A stretch of DNA of 64,000 nt from a virus: positions 1 through 64,000 of the IMG/VR virus record IMGVR_UViG_3300017971_000027; one strand, given 5' to 3'. The notes under the pieces were generated by a model. It made no database searches, was not told where the DNA came from, and worked only from the letters and a program-made list of their open reading frames with translations. The position numbers and the translations under genes are program-made. Shown piece by piece: positions 48,270 to 56,710 of the stretch; position 1 is the stretch's first letter, and the number at the start of each line of letters is the position of its first letter.

Positions 48270-48496
48270 TGGCGCAGAGTGAACAGAAAAGCGGGCCGCG
48301 ATGGACTGACGTATGTGCGATATGCGGCGAACCTGCAACGCACTGGTGCGCCGGTTGCGATACAGAGTTCTGTTGCGAATGCGGGCAAGAACACGAAACA
48401 AAGAATCCATGTGACCATGCGAAGACCCATTCTGTTGATTCCAAAGAGGCTATCGAGGATTGGATGGACGGATGGCGACGGATGGCGGGTAGATGA
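48269..48496 (+). CDS. B-box-like zinc protein
   Basis: A 75-residue protein from the ATG at 48269. It has VCAICGEPATHWCAGCDTEF and CCECGQEHETKNPCDHAK, a dense Cys/His pattern close to a B-box or double zinc finger. It begins MAQSE like array member A. Function unknown. Confidence 0.68.
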   Translation: MAQSEQKSGPRWTDVCAICGEPATHWCAGCDTEFCCECGQEHETKNPCDHAKTHSVDSKEAIEDWMDGWRRMAGR

Positions 48497-48684
48497 GTGA
48501 GAACACAACGAACACTGAATGGCCTGTCTGCCCGTTGTGCGGGCATACTAATGATAGTTATGGATTTATTGGCCGAACCATAAACCCGGTAACGTGGCAT
48601 TGTGAACGGTGTGGCAAACAATACATGGTTGAGTGTAGATATTGCTACACGACGCGCAAGCTGACCGAACAGGAGGGCGGGTAG
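48493..48684 (+). CDS. Zinc-ribbon protein, array member B
   Basis: A 63-residue paralogue of 47880-48086 (CPLCGHTND...CERCGKQYM) with the same C-terminus YTTRKLTEQEGG. Overlaps the previous gene as ATGA. Confidence 0.7.
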   Translation: MSENTTNTEWPVCPLCGHTNDSYGFIGRTINPVTWHCERCGKQYMVECRYCYTTRKLTEQEGG

Positions 48685-48687
48685 ATG
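48644..48687. repeat. 44-nt direct repeat, copy 2
   Basis: Exact copy of 48046-48089, again spanning gene end, stop and next ATG. Confidence 0.95.
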
Positions 48688-49191
48688 AGTGATGGATGGG
48701 CAGATTGTGAGCGATGGTGTTCCTTGCGGATAGCGCACATGAAGAAACACGAAGCATCCGACCAGCGCGACGGCGTGGTGTGTGGAGAATATATGTATAC
48801 GTGCTGTGGTGGGAACATAGTTCCGAAATGTTGTGGCGATGAAGGTGTTGGCATTTGTCATTCTTGCGCGTCGAAGCTGGAATCTGAGCGGGACGAGTTG
48901 CGAGGTCGGTTAGTTCTGGCGGTCGATAGATTTAAGAAAGCAGAGGCCGAGCGGGACGCGCTAAAATGGGTTGCGTGTAACCGTTACAAGGTCCAGCGAG
49001 ACATAAGACACCCAAACGGCTACGTGGTTATAGGTGACGGGCTGACACTTGGCGTTGGTGATACGTGGAATGATGCGGTCTTGAACGGATACGGGCGGAT
49101 GAAACGTGAGTCAGACCCACTCCCGATAGACGATTACGAAGAAGATCCCGGTGCATGTGGATTTGATGGGAAACACGTAGACATAACATAG
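48685..49191 (+). CDS. Cysteine-rich protein with coiled coil
   Basis: A 168-residue protein. The first 65 residues hold nine cysteines (WCSLRIA, TCCGGNIVPKCCGDEG, CHSCASKLE), then a coiled coil (LESERDELRGRLVLAVDRFK) and a C-terminal strand domain ending in VGDTWNDAVLNGYGRMK. The end domain (GD...W.DAV..) recurs in the next two genes as SDNVSDALVAAFRAKK. Confidence 0.68.
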   Translation: MSDGWADCERWCSLRIAHMKKHEASDQRDGVVCGEYMYTCCGGNIVPKCCGDEGVGICHSCASKLESERDELRGRLVLAVDRFKKAEAERDALKWVACNRYKVQRDIRHPNGYVVIGDGLTLGVGDTWNDAVLNGYGRMKRESDPLPIDDYEEDPGACGFDGKHVDIT

Positions 49192-49200
49192 GAGTGCGCA

Positions 49201-49254
49201 ATGTATCAAGTATCACAAAAGACATACCCGCTCCCGTCGGAGGTGGATGAATGA
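49201..49254 (+). CDS. Possible 17-residue peptide or gene remnant
   Basis: ATG at 49201 opens YQVSQKTYPLPSEVDE and stops. Its end matches the EVDE end of the following gene, so it looks like the leftover of a deleted array member. Confidence 0.3.
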   Translation: MYQVSQKTYPLPSEVDE

Positions 49255-49535
49255 GTGAGATTTGGTTGTGTGGCAAGGCGATAAAATGCGACCTGTGCAG
49301 AACGGACGGTAAGTGTGTTGGATGTAGAGAACTCCGCGCCGAGTTTGCCGAGTTGCGGGCGGCTAATGACGCGAGCGTGATTGGCGAATGGTATATAGAT
49401 GCCGGTTCATATGGGAATGAACCAGTATGCGTGGTAAGAGATATTGAGGGCAACGAGCTTGGGCGCAGTGATAACGTGTCAGACGCGCTTGTCGCCGCGT
49501 TCAGGGCGAAGAAAGCGCAGGAGGTGGATGAATGA
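49251..49535 (+). CDS. Array protein: zinc knuckle plus C-terminal domain
   Basis: A 94-residue protein with CDLCRTDGKCVGC, a short coil (ELRAEFAELRAAND) and a C-terminal domain WYIDAGSYGNEPVCVVRD ... VSDALVAAFRAKKAQEVDE. The last 33 nt before EV are exactly repeated in the next gene. Confidence 0.68.
   Translation: MSEIWLCGKAIKCDLCRTDGKCVGCRELRAEFAELRAANDASVIGEWYIDAGSYGNEPVCVVRDIEGNELGRSDNVSDALVAAFRAKKAQEVDE
49492..49524. repeat. 33-nt direct repeat, copy 1
   Basis: Exact copy of 49812-49844, encoding AAFRAKKAQE in both genes. Confidence 0.95.
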
Positions 49536-49861
49536 AGATAATAGATAATGACGATGATTATATCGCCCATCTTGAAGAGCAAGATAAAAGACGGCGCGAC
49601 CGAGTCCAAGAGCTACTCAAGGAAACACGCGAACTCCGCGCCGAGAACGAACGGTTACGCGCCGAGCGCGATGAACTCAAAGAGGCGGTGGAGTGGTGGA
49701 ATACCCGTCCAGACTATCGTGTCCCCGAAATCGTGTGGAATGATGCGCCGGGCGCACAGAACTATCGCGTTGAAAACGGCGGCGATTTCGATACGTTCAC
49801 AGAAGCGCTACTCGCCGCGTTCAGGGCGAAGAAAGCGCAGGAGGAAACAACCGATGGATGA
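49532..49861 (+). CDS. Array protein: leucine-zipper-like coil plus C-terminal domain
   Basis: A 109-residue protein. The first 50 residues are a charged coiled coil (ETRELRAENERLRAERDELK); the C-terminal domain (VWNDAPGAQNYRV...ALLAAFRAKKAQE) is shared with the previous gene. Confidence 0.68.
   Translation: MKIIDNDDDYIAHLEEQDKRRRDRVQELLKETRELRAENERLRAERDELKEAVEWWNTRPDYRVPEIVWNDAPGAQNYRVENGGDFDTFTEALLAAFRAKKAQEETTDG
49812..49844. repeat. 33-nt direct repeat, copy 2
   Basis: Exact copy of 49492-49524. Confidence 0.95.
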
Positions 49862-50333
49862 CGTTCTGTTCAGCAGCAAGTCAGGAGAATGGGAAACGCC
49901 ACAAGAGTTGTTCGACATACTGGACGAAGAGTTCCACTTCACACTCGATGTATGTGCTTCAGCAGACAATGCCAAATGCAAGACATTCTATAACGAGAAG
50001 ATAAATGGCCTCGACAAACCATACGGTGACTTCGTCTGCTGGATGAACCCGCCTTACGGTCGTGGCATAGGGGCGTGGATCGAGAAAGCCTACAAAGAAG
50101 CACAGGCCGGTGCTACGGTCGTATGTCTCGTACCAGCCAGAACAGACACACGCTGGTGGTGGGACTGGGCGACCAAGGCTCATGAGATTCGGTTTCTCAA
50201 AGGCCGGTTGAAGTTTGGTGGAGCACCGGCGTCGGCCCCATTCCCATCCGCTGTACTTGTATTCGAAAGTTGTAAATGTAGTTTTGGTCCACATACATCG
50301 TGGTGGAATTGGAAGGAGGATGAGTATGTATGA
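49854..50333 (+). CDS. Phage Dam-type DNA N6-adenine methyltransferase
   Basis: A 159-residue protein from the ATG at 49854. It shows the phage Dam pattern: SSKSGEWETPQELFDILDEE at residues 7-26, FTLDVCASADNAKC, the catalytic motif IV WMNPPYGRG (NPPY at 65-68), VVCLVPARTDTRWWWDW and IRFLKGRLKFGG. The target in this family is often GATC, which is striking given the GATC-dense block at 31-32.8 kb. It overlaps the end of the array gene by 8 nt. Confidence 0.9.
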   Translation: MDDVLFSSKSGEWETPQELFDILDEEFHFTLDVCASADNAKCKTFYNEKINGLDKPYGDFVCWMNPPYGRGIGAWIEKAYKEAQAGATVVCLVPARTDTRWWWDWATKAHEIRFLKGRLKFGGAPASAPFPSAVLVFESCKCSFGPHTSWWNWKEDEYV

Positions 50334-50766
50334 ATGCCCGTCATGTGAACGACAGTACGAAAGACCAGAACCAACAAAATCCAGACCACGGCCTCGGCTG
50401 TGCCTAGAATGCTACGAGAAGCGATATCTCGCGTACGTTGACATGTGTATCGAGGCCGGTGATAAAATCCCGTCTGAGTTAAAATGGGAACGGTTTGGCG
50501 CAAGAAACTCGACTACAACAACAAAGACTATAGAACGTGAAGAGGCAGAACTGGTAGGCGGTCTCTCGAAACGTCATGTTGTGGCGGCGTTGAAAGCTAT
50601 GTTCTTGGAGAAACCGTCATTCGACACAATGGCACCATACAGGATCGCGTTGCCACAGTCATCTTGTGTGTCGAACGATTCTGCATCAGAGATGGTTGCT
50701 GTGCTGGACGTCTGGCCGACAGAAAGCGATCTCGGGCCGTTGGAGGACGCGCTCGAACCTGCGTAA
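50326..50766 (+). CDS. Zinc-ribbon protein
   Basis: A 146-residue protein from the ATG at 50326 (AAGGAGG upstream). It has ECPSCERQYERP and CLECYEKRYLAYVDMCIEAG, related to 28130-28555. The C-terminal half has no motif. Last gene of the rightward operon, followed by a terminator. Confidence 0.7.
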   Translation: MYECPSCERQYERPEPTKSRPRPRLCLECYEKRYLAYVDMCIEAGDKIPSELKWERFGARNSTTTTKTIEREEAELVGGLSKRHVVAALKAMFLEKPSFDTMAPYRIALPQSSCVSNDSASEMVAVLDVWPTESDLGPLEDALEPA

Positions 50767-50777
50767 GGCATAAGAAT

Positions 50778-50834
50778 AGCCCTGTTACAATACCTAGGTT
50801 TTTGCAATCTTCCCCTAGGTTGCGTAACAGGGCT
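50778..50834. terminator. Terminator between convergent operons
   Basis: An 11-bp perfect stem (agccctgttac/gtaacagggct) with an inner acctagg/cctaggt stem, followed on the plus strand by TTTCTTT. It sits exactly between the convergent genes ending at 50766 and 50839. Confidence 0.8.
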
Positions 50835-50838
50835 TTCT

Positions 50839-51168
50839 TTATCTCGCGTTTCCTTCGTGTCGCTGTTCCGGGGTCTGAATACATCCAAATTCATGGAGCA
50901 TGTCGGCTATGTCCATCTGTCCGGGGTGCTTTTTCTTTGCCCTATACCGGTCATGCCGTGGTACCGACTGGCTCTTTTTAATAGCTGCCAGCCGTTGTTT
51001 CTGGACCCATTCCTGACACTCGCCGTGAGCTAGACCGGAATGCTCTTTATACCACGTCTTAAGTACCCAGTCGACTTCGGACTCAGGTACTCGCACGCCT
51101 TCTGGACCACCTAGAGCAGCACCACATCGGCAAAATCGTTTTAACCATACCATCTTTTCGCCGTTCAT
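50839..51168 (-). CDS. Hypothetical zinc-binding protein
   Basis: A 109-residue basic protein with FCRCGAALGG, GECQEW and a final cysteine. It overlaps the next gene by 4 nt. Last gene of the long leftward operon. Confidence 0.65.
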   Translation of the reverse strand: MNGEKMVWLKRFCRCGAALGGPEGVRVPESEVDWVLKTWYKEHSGLAHGECQEWVQKQRLAAIKKSQSVPRHDRYRAKKKHPGQMDIADMLHEFGCIQTPEQRHEGNAR

Positions 51169-51419
51169 TCGTTCAACCGTCCTTCATTTCTTATCTTGGA
51201 GTCGTATACATTTTGTTCAGCACCACCGCCAAACACAGTCTTTCTTATATGTCCACAACACATACATACCCATTCACCATACCCATCTTTAACTCGCCAT
51301 ACTTTTTGCGTGTCGCATTTAGGGCATTTCGGCCAGCTGACGATAACTTTAATCTCTGTTATCTTAGACTCTATTTCAGACAACAGCATCATAACTTTTG
51401 TCATATCGTTCATGGTCAT
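51165..51419 (-). CDS. Zinc-ribbon protein
   Basis: An 84-residue protein from the ATG at 51419, which overlaps the reductase stop as ATGA. It has CPKCDTQKVW and CMCCGHIRK pairs after an N-terminal helix. Function unknown. Confidence 0.68.
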   Translation of the reverse strand: MTMNDMTKVMMLLSEIESKITEIKVIVSWPKCPKCDTQKVWRVKDGYGEWVCMCCGHIRKTVFGGGAEQNVYDSKIRNEGRLNE

Positions 51420-53383
51420 ATCGCACACGTATCCCCATCACAGAACTTCTCTTCGACCTCATGAGTGTTCAACATTGACCAGTCTATTGGCTTGAGCTTG
51501 GCTATACACTTCTCGTACTCGTTCTGGCTAATTGCTTGGAACGGTGCCTGCTCAAAAAGATGGTCTTCAAGCGGTAGAAATGAGAGGGATTTAAGATCGG
51601 CCTCGAACATTGAAATAGCTCGGGCAATATCTTTTTTTTCTTCTGGCCTGAAGGTGATAGTGACAGACACCTGATTATCACTCCACCATCTCTGGACTTG
51701 TGAAACAAGAGCGAGCTGTTCCCACATCGACACATCTTCTCTCGAGCGCGAGAAATACGCATCTTCTTTGATTGGGAAATAGACGACATGCGTCGAGTCT
51801 TTTGCTTTACTCTTCTCAATTCTGTACCCTGCCTTTCGTAATGGCTTAAGGAGCGGAGAATGTTTCGAAAACCGCACCGTCCTATAGTAATACTCCGCGT
51901 ATGGATAGTGGATACCGAAGTTCGCGCCGGGAAGCATCGACACTGTTCCTGACGGTTTGACCGTAGTAGTCTTAATCGACCTCGGTATACACAACCAATC
52001 CGAATACATCTTATCGAGCTGTTGGATATAGTTGTACCCCTTGTCGCACCATGTCAGATACTCCCGCAGACCGAGCCTATTCACCGCCTGCACAATTCCA
52101 GACTGCGACAGACCTATTCGCCTGTTCCGCAACATAAGAGCATTTGTTCTCTCATAGTGCGTTGGTATGAGCGTAACTGTCTTTGCGTAGAGATATGCAA
52201 ACTTTAGTGTTCGCCGGTATTCGTCAATGCTTTCGTGCCGTGCAGGAAAAGACTCGACGACGTTACACATCTCGTAAGACTCAAGGGTCTGTTCACCGCA
52301 TGGATTCGTTCCTCTTGCCTTTTCATCTCGCCAATCAGCTTCGTCAACGGTACGACCGTATTTCTGTGCGTTCTCAAGCCAGAACAATCCCGGCTCACCG
52401 TTCTTTGACAGCATACCGACAACGCGCTCGTAGTCCATGCCAACCTCAGCCATAACCGAGTTGTTAGACGCCCACCTGTGATGCTGTAGTTCGTCGCCGT
52501 GTTTCTCAGGGTCCTTTAACGAGAGATACGCTTCATCGTCTGGAGACCCAAGAGCCAGTCCCGCCGACCGTCTAACCCCTCCGCTTACCACACACTTTCC
52601 TATCATGTTCATTATGTCGACGATATCGACAGATCTGATAGACGTGTCGATCCTGTCGCATAATATTGACTCGATATCTTCGAGTGCTTGTTTAAGTGGC
52701 CCCGGCCCCGGCGCAATCCCGCCAAACGTCTTGATCGGAGCGCCTGCCGGTCGAATCGCACTGAAGTCGAACGACTCTGGCAACCCGCCATCCCCAGCAT
52801 ATGCGTCCAGAAGGGTCTTAACGGCTTCTACCCAGCCTTCTTTCGAGTCTGCTATGGTCATACTACCCTTAAGCTCGATTGGACGTTGTATGGCGATTTT
52901 GCCAGCACCTTTGGTATCAAACGCAACGCCAACACCCAGCAGAGACATGTCCATCGCGAAACAGAATGGCTCAGAGAAACCAACCTTGTCGAAATCTTCA
53001 GTAGACACGAACGCACAGTTGTTCAAAGCTGCTGAACCCCTCATATAAATATAGTCCGTTCCCATCATCCAGAGGCCACGACCGGGGGGCAGGAACTTGA
53101 ACTCGAACATAAGGTCGAACATCTCCTGTGCCGACCTTTGTGCTTTGAGCGGGTTCCACGGCAGATGGTATGTCAGACAATGGTTCCATTGAATAGTATA
53201 ACATCCTTCTACTACCCTTCTTAATGTCTCATACCATTCCTCGGTCCTGTTCTCGTTCTGGATCTCGCGAGCGTAGGTGCGTTTGTATGTCACGTACCCG
53301 AGCGGACCCCAATCTGGTTCCCGTTCTTTGTACTGTTCGATAAACGAATCGTCGAGCTGGAATTTCTGTTGTATGTTTAACAA
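51416..53383 (-). CDS. nrdJ: Class II (adenosylcobalamin) ribonucleotide reductase
   Basis: A 655-residue enzyme of the monomeric triphosphate reductase type. Key residues are present with the right spacing: C123 in LNNCAFVST, C362-x-E364 and C373 in TNPCGEQTLESYEMCNV, and a C-terminal redox pair in FCDGDTCAI (C648, C653). These correspond to C119, C408/E410/C419 and C731/C736 of the Lactobacillus leichmannii enzyme. It converts ribonucleotides to deoxyribonucleotides for phage DNA and needs host B12. A TTG start overlaps the upstream stop behind AAGGAG. Confidence 0.92.
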   Translation of the reverse strand: MLNIQQKFQLDDSFIEQYKEREPDWGPLGYVTYKRTYAREIQNENRTEEWYETLRRVVEGCYTIQWNHCLTYHLPWNPLKAQRSAQEMFDLMFEFKFLPPGRGLWMMGTDYIYMRGSAALNNCAFVSTEDFDKVGFSEPFCFAMDMSLLGVGVAFDTKGAGKIAIQRPIELKGSMTIADSKEGWVEAVKTLLDAYAGDGGLPESFDFSAIRPAGAPIKTFGGIAPGPGPLKQALEDIESILCDRIDTSIRSVDIVDIMNMIGKCVVSGGVRRSAGLALGSPDDEAYLSLKDPEKHGDELQHHRWASNNSVMAEVGMDYERVVGMLSKNGEPGLFWLENAQKYGRTVDEADWRDEKARGTNPCGEQTLESYEMCNVVESFPARHESIDEYRRTLKFAYLYAKTVTLIPTHYERTNALMLRNRRIGLSQSGIVQAVNRLGLREYLTWCDKGYNYIQQLDKMYSDWLCIPRSIKTTTVKPSGTVSMLPGANFGIHYPYAEYYYRTVRFSKHSPLLKPLRKAGYRIEKSKAKDSTHVVYFPIKEDAYFSRSREDVSMWEQLALVSQVQRWWSDNQVSVTITFRPEEKKDIARAISMFEADLKSLSFLPLEDHLFEQAPFQAISQNEYEKCIAKLKPIDWSMLNTHEVEEKFCDGDTCAI

Positions 53384-53640
53384 CCGGCATCTCCTTCAAC
53401 ACACGCATCGTAAATTTCTTCTGGTTTGACATCTTCGTGCAACACATGTCGGCACCATTCGCGAACCTGCTTAACCGCTGCCATGTTCATTTTGATTTTG
53501 ACAGTCGGGTCGTCCACGACCGGCAATACCACCTCGACACATCTGGTCGGTATCTCGACATTACAGTCACCTCGAATCTCAGGCGACAAGACCACCTTGT
53601 ACTTGCATTCATCTGTTATCGGCACACCGCATTCAACCAT
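53377..53640 (-). CDS. Hypothetical cysteine-containing protein
   Basis: An 87-residue protein from the ATG at 53640 with seven cysteines scattered (VECGVPITDECKYKV, DCNVEIPTRCVEV, end GDAGC). It lies between the radical SAM gene and nrdJ and overlaps the latter by a few bases. A redox role with the reductase is conceivable but not shown. Confidence 0.62.
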   Translation of the reverse strand: MVECGVPITDECKYKVVLSPEIRGDCNVEIPTRCVEVVLPVVDDPTVKIKMNMAAVKQVREWCRHVLHEDVKPEEIYDACVEGDAGC

Positions 53641-53641
53641 C

Positions 53642-54439
53642 TTATCCAAACTCCATCATGTTAGCGCAGTCTGTTTCTACGCCATTGTCCCAGTTATATG
53701 TTTTCGCTTTGTCGGGTTTCTGCCTTTCGATTGTAGCAAAGTATTCGCGCAGACAGTTCCCACAATGTTTACACGCATGTGTATTGGCGTCTTTTCCGCA
53801 AGTATAGACGAGCGGATGGTTGCCAACAGCGTCAAGAACTACAGACCACCCGAGGTTGGTGATTGCCCAGTATTCGTTTGTTGTCCGTTTCTTTCTTTCG
53901 TAGTACGCGAGCCTCGGTATCTCTGGAATATCCTCGGCCTTGTGATACGCCATGAATGTCAGGACAACCGGTACGCCAAGACCATTGGCATAGTAGTTGA
54001 CCGCTGCACTTGCTAAACTTAAGTTCCATGTGTTAACCCTGAACCGGACAAACATCAGGTTCGGAGGCACACCGTCGACCTTGTAAAAATCTTCGTTGGT
54101 CATATCGCTCGGATTGACTGTCAACACGACAGGGTCTTCGAACTCGCTCAAGTCTGGTATCGAGGTATTGTAGAACTTCCTCGGGTACCGTTTGGTCGCT
54201 TTGATCACGTCGACCTTATCGTTGTTGCTATCATTACCGTCGTTCACCCTGACCACGTATTGGTTCGCGTGGCGGCAGTTGTAAAACATCGGCATGTTTG
54301 GCAAGTTCTCATCGAGTGGTTCCAAATACGAACGGCCCGATGTAAAAAAGCAATCTGCGCACCCTATGGGACACGTACTGTCTTGCGGGATACAACATAG
54401 TATACCGCTGCCCTTTGTTTTTGGATTCTCGATGTACAC
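53642..54439 (-). CDS. Radical SAM-like protein
   Basis: A 265-residue protein with STCPIGCADCFFTSG (CxxxCxxC) near residue 23 and a second cluster ACKHCGNCLREYF near residue 220. The middle has VVLTVNPSDMTNEDFYK and LMFVRFRVNTWN, strands of a partial barrel. The GTG start at 54439 is preceded by AAGGAA. Next to a class II reductase no NrdG-type activator is needed, so its substrate is open. Confidence 0.75.
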   Translation of the reverse strand: MYIENPKTKGSGILCCIPQDSTCPIGCADCFFTSGRSYLEPLDENLPNMPMFYNCRHANQYVVRVNDGNDSNNDKVDVIKATKRYPRKFYNTSIPDLSEFEDPVVLTVNPSDMTNEDFYKVDGVPPNLMFVRFRVNTWNLSLASAAVNYYANGLGVPVVLTFMAYHKAEDIPEIPRLAYYERKKRTTNEYWAITNLGWSVVLDAVGNHPLVYTCGKDANTHACKHCGNCLREYFATIERQKPDKAKTYNWDNGVETDCANMMEFG

Positions 54440-54444
54440 TTTCC

Positions 54445-54711
54445 TTACACCTCTCGCAATTTAACACCTGTCATTTCTTTGACTCTTTGTATGCGAATCC
54501 ACCCGGTCATCGCATAGTTTATGATATCCAAATACTCCTCGGATATCTCATCGAGGTTCTCGGCGACAGTTCTCTTGAGATATGCTCCGCTGCCGTATTC
54601 ATGTTCGCCCTTCTTCAGCCTTGCCATAGACTCGGCCAGACAGTTGATCACATCGTCTGCCTGTATGTCGCTCGGCATAGACTCCATCAGTTTTTCTATC
54701 GCGTTTTTCAT
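54445..54711 (-). CDS. Hypothetical protein
   Basis: An 88-residue protein from the ATG at 54711, overlapping the helicase stop as ATGA. Two halves: helical N-terminus and a part with YGSGAYLKRTVAENLDEISEE. Its neighbourhood (deoxynucleotide and hypothetical small enzymes) suggests a role in dNTP supply or modification, but no motif proves it. Confidence 0.62.
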   Translation of the reverse strand: MKNAIEKLMESMPSDIQADDVINCLAESMARLKKGEHEYGSGAYLKRTVAENLDEISEEYLDIINYAMTGWIRIQRVKEMTGVKLREV

Positions 54712-56285
54712 ATCGTTATAGCCTCTTTGAACCACGCTGGGATGTCAGATGCACTGGACCCCATCGCCTTTATGATCTGCTTATCGAGAATATAGGTAAC
54801 GCACCTGTCCTCAGCAGATCGCATTCCACGTCCTACTCCCTGTATTACGGTCTGTATCATGTTCGACCGATACCACAACTCTCCAATCTTACCACCCCCA
54901 TATAGCCGGTTACTGGTTAACTTGTCGCCCAAATTTAAGAACGGTGCCTTGGCCCATATTATGAACCGGCACTTGTCTTCCTCGAGACTGACTCCGCGCT
55001 CGGTACTCGGGCTTACCAGAACGAGCGGTTGGCTTGATTCCATGAACATCTCGACTTGTGCAATCCGGTTTTGCGCATCGTGCGTTATCAGTCGGTCGCT
55101 GTGTATCCGGTCCATAATATCGTTTGCGACTCGATAACTGGTTGTGTGAATCAGTCCCTTCTCGTTCGGGTGCTTATCCATAACCTGTCGAATACCAGCA
55201 ACCAGTTTGTCGATCTCTTCATCGTGCGTCTTCTTTGTCATATTCGCGCATGGCTTAAATATAACCGGTCGACGTTTCGGATCAAAATTCGACGGCACGT
55301 ACATGTAATCTATGTCGCCAACATTCAGTCCGTTCAGCTTTGCCAGAGATGGCATCGGTTCCATAGTCGCGGACATTAGCACAAACTTCAGCCCGTGTCG
55401 AAAGAAATATTGATAAGCCAACTCTTCACTGACCCACGTTGGCCTGAATAGGTAGCCACCCATTCTTTCGCGGTCGAATATCCATGTACCGTCTACATGT
55501 TTCTCGAACATTTCCAGCTTACCCATCAGACCATCGAGCCGTTTCTTCATCTTATTCTCGGCAGCGACTTTTTTCTGCGGGTCTTTATACCGTCTTCCGA
55601 CCTCGGAGATGATGCTCGGACCTCTCTGAATAACTGCAACGCCAACTTCTTCGGCCCATTCTTTCCAACAAGCCAGCCCGTTCTTCTCGGTCGGGGTCAC
55701 ATATTTCGGCTCCTCGATACCGAGCGACTTGATCAGCTTGAACGGAAGCTGGAGCGAGATGAACCCGCTTAAAATCCGTTCCAGCGTATCGGATTCGTCA
55801 CAGATGATAACATCTCGACCGGACATACGACCGACGTAATTACACTCAAACAGAAAGTAGTCGTAATTCAGTATACCGAGCGAGTTACCCAGCACTTTCT
55901 GTTTCGCAGTTTCATATGGACAGTAACTGAACCTGAATTCGCACGGTGTAGCTTTCGAGTGCATACACTCAGCAGCTGTTCCGAGAGGGTTCTGAAGACA
56001 AGCATAATTCGACCGGCCCCACAACTTGTCGGCTTCGGGAAAATCGTCGATGATCTGCTGTTGTAGATGTCTTGTATGGCATAGATAGAACATGTTGCCA
56101 GACATCTGACCGGTCACCATTCCTATGAGAGATTTACCGGCACCGGTAGGGGCTTCGATACAGACTATAGGCTTGTCGGACTCGAATGCGAACTCGACTG
56201 CTTCTTGTTGGTATGGTCTGAAATCTCTGTTCCGAAACTTCGCAAATACGTTCTTATGATGTATCGGGCTTGTACTCGGATTCAT
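54708..56285 (-). CDS. XPD/DinG-type superfamily 2 helicase with Fe-S cysteines
   Basis: A 525-residue helicase. Walker A is EAPTGAGKS (K51), motif II is IICDESDTLE (DESD in place of DEAH), and VLMSATMEP is motif III. The C-terminal half has SPSTERGVSLEED and QGVGRGMRSAEDR (motif VI). Four cysteines between motifs Ia and II (NYACLQNP, AAECMHS, ATPCEFR, FSYCPYE) match the iron-sulfur cluster of XPD/DinG helicases. It unwinds DNA 5' to 3' in that family. The start at 56285 follows AAAAGGTG; an upstream TTG-type extension is unlikely. Confidence 0.9.
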   Translation of the reverse strand: MNPSTSPIHHKNVFAKFRNRDFRPYQQEAVEFAFESDKPIVCIEAPTGAGKSLIGMVTGQMSGNMFYLCHTRHLQQQIIDDFPEADKLWGRSNYACLQNPLGTAAECMHSKATPCEFRFSYCPYETAKQKVLGNSLGILNYDYFLFECNYVGRMSGRDVIICDESDTLERILSGFISLQLPFKLIKSLGIEEPKYVTPTEKNGLACWKEWAEEVGVAVIQRGPSIISEVGRRYKDPQKKVAAENKMKKRLDGLMGKLEMFEKHVDGTWIFDRERMGGYLFRPTWVSEELAYQYFFRHGLKFVLMSATMEPMPSLAKLNGLNVGDIDYMYVPSNFDPKRRPVIFKPCANMTKKTHDEEIDKLVAGIRQVMDKHPNEKGLIHTTSYRVANDIMDRIHSDRLITHDAQNRIAQVEMFMESSQPLVLVSPSTERGVSLEEDKCRFIIWAKAPFLNLGDKLTSNRLYGGGKIGELWYRSNMIQTVIQGVGRGMRSAEDRCVTYILDKQIIKAMGSSASDIPAWFKEAITI

Positions 56286-56430
56286 GCACCTTTTTCCCTT
56301 TGCTATGCTCGTCGTTCCACACACTACAATCATGTTGCTCGCACACGTATAACCAGTCCGTGTACTTGCTCCGACCTTTCGGCCAGCGGTACCGAGCTAC
56401 TGCCGGTTCGTCACAATCATCGGTATCCAC
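56254..56430 (-). CDS. Small zinc-finger-like protein, start uncertain
   Basis: The frame ending at 56254 has DTDDCDEPAVARYRWPKG and DWLYVCEQHDC; an earlier Cys lies in HRCDYG just upstream. A GTG at 56430 is the only usual start after the membrane-protein gene, but the Cys at 56460 suggests a longer form. The overlap with the helicase start is 32 nt. Confidence 0.45.
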   Translation of the reverse strand: MDTDDCDEPAVARYRWPKGRSKYTDWLYVCEQHDCSVWNDEHSKGKKVHESEYKPDTS

Positions 56431-56455
56431 GTTACCATCAACATGAGAGCCATAA

Positions 56456-56710
56456 TCACATCGATGTGTTATCAGGTCCTGTCTCTCTATCTTCCTCAGT
56501 TTCTTCACGTTTCTTGCGTTCCCTCTCTTCCATCCATTGTATCCAATACGGCTCAAGACTGGCAAGCATAAACGATACAAACAACACGCCCCATGTCGGA
56601 GCCACAACCCATATCCAGTGCCAGCCTATATTGCCCGTAAGTTTCAGTATCAGAAACGCCATCTGTAACATTAAAAAGTAGGACGGCGCATTGCTATTCG
56701 CTTCATTCAT
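56456..56710 (-). CDS. Small membrane protein with two spans
   Basis: An 84-residue protein with two hydrophobic segments (YFLMLQMAFLILKLTG and HWIWVVAPTWGVLFVSFML) and a charged tail (EERERKKREETEEDRETG). Its start overlaps the upstream stop as ATGAATGA. It resembles 60697-60912 in layout (GALNIMF... and ...WIPWLVVLGLG). Function unknown. Confidence 0.66.
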   Translation of the reverse strand: MNEANSNAPSYFLMLQMAFLILKLTGNIGWHWIWVVAPTWGVLFVSFMLASLEPYWIQWMEERERKKREETEEDRETGPDNTSM

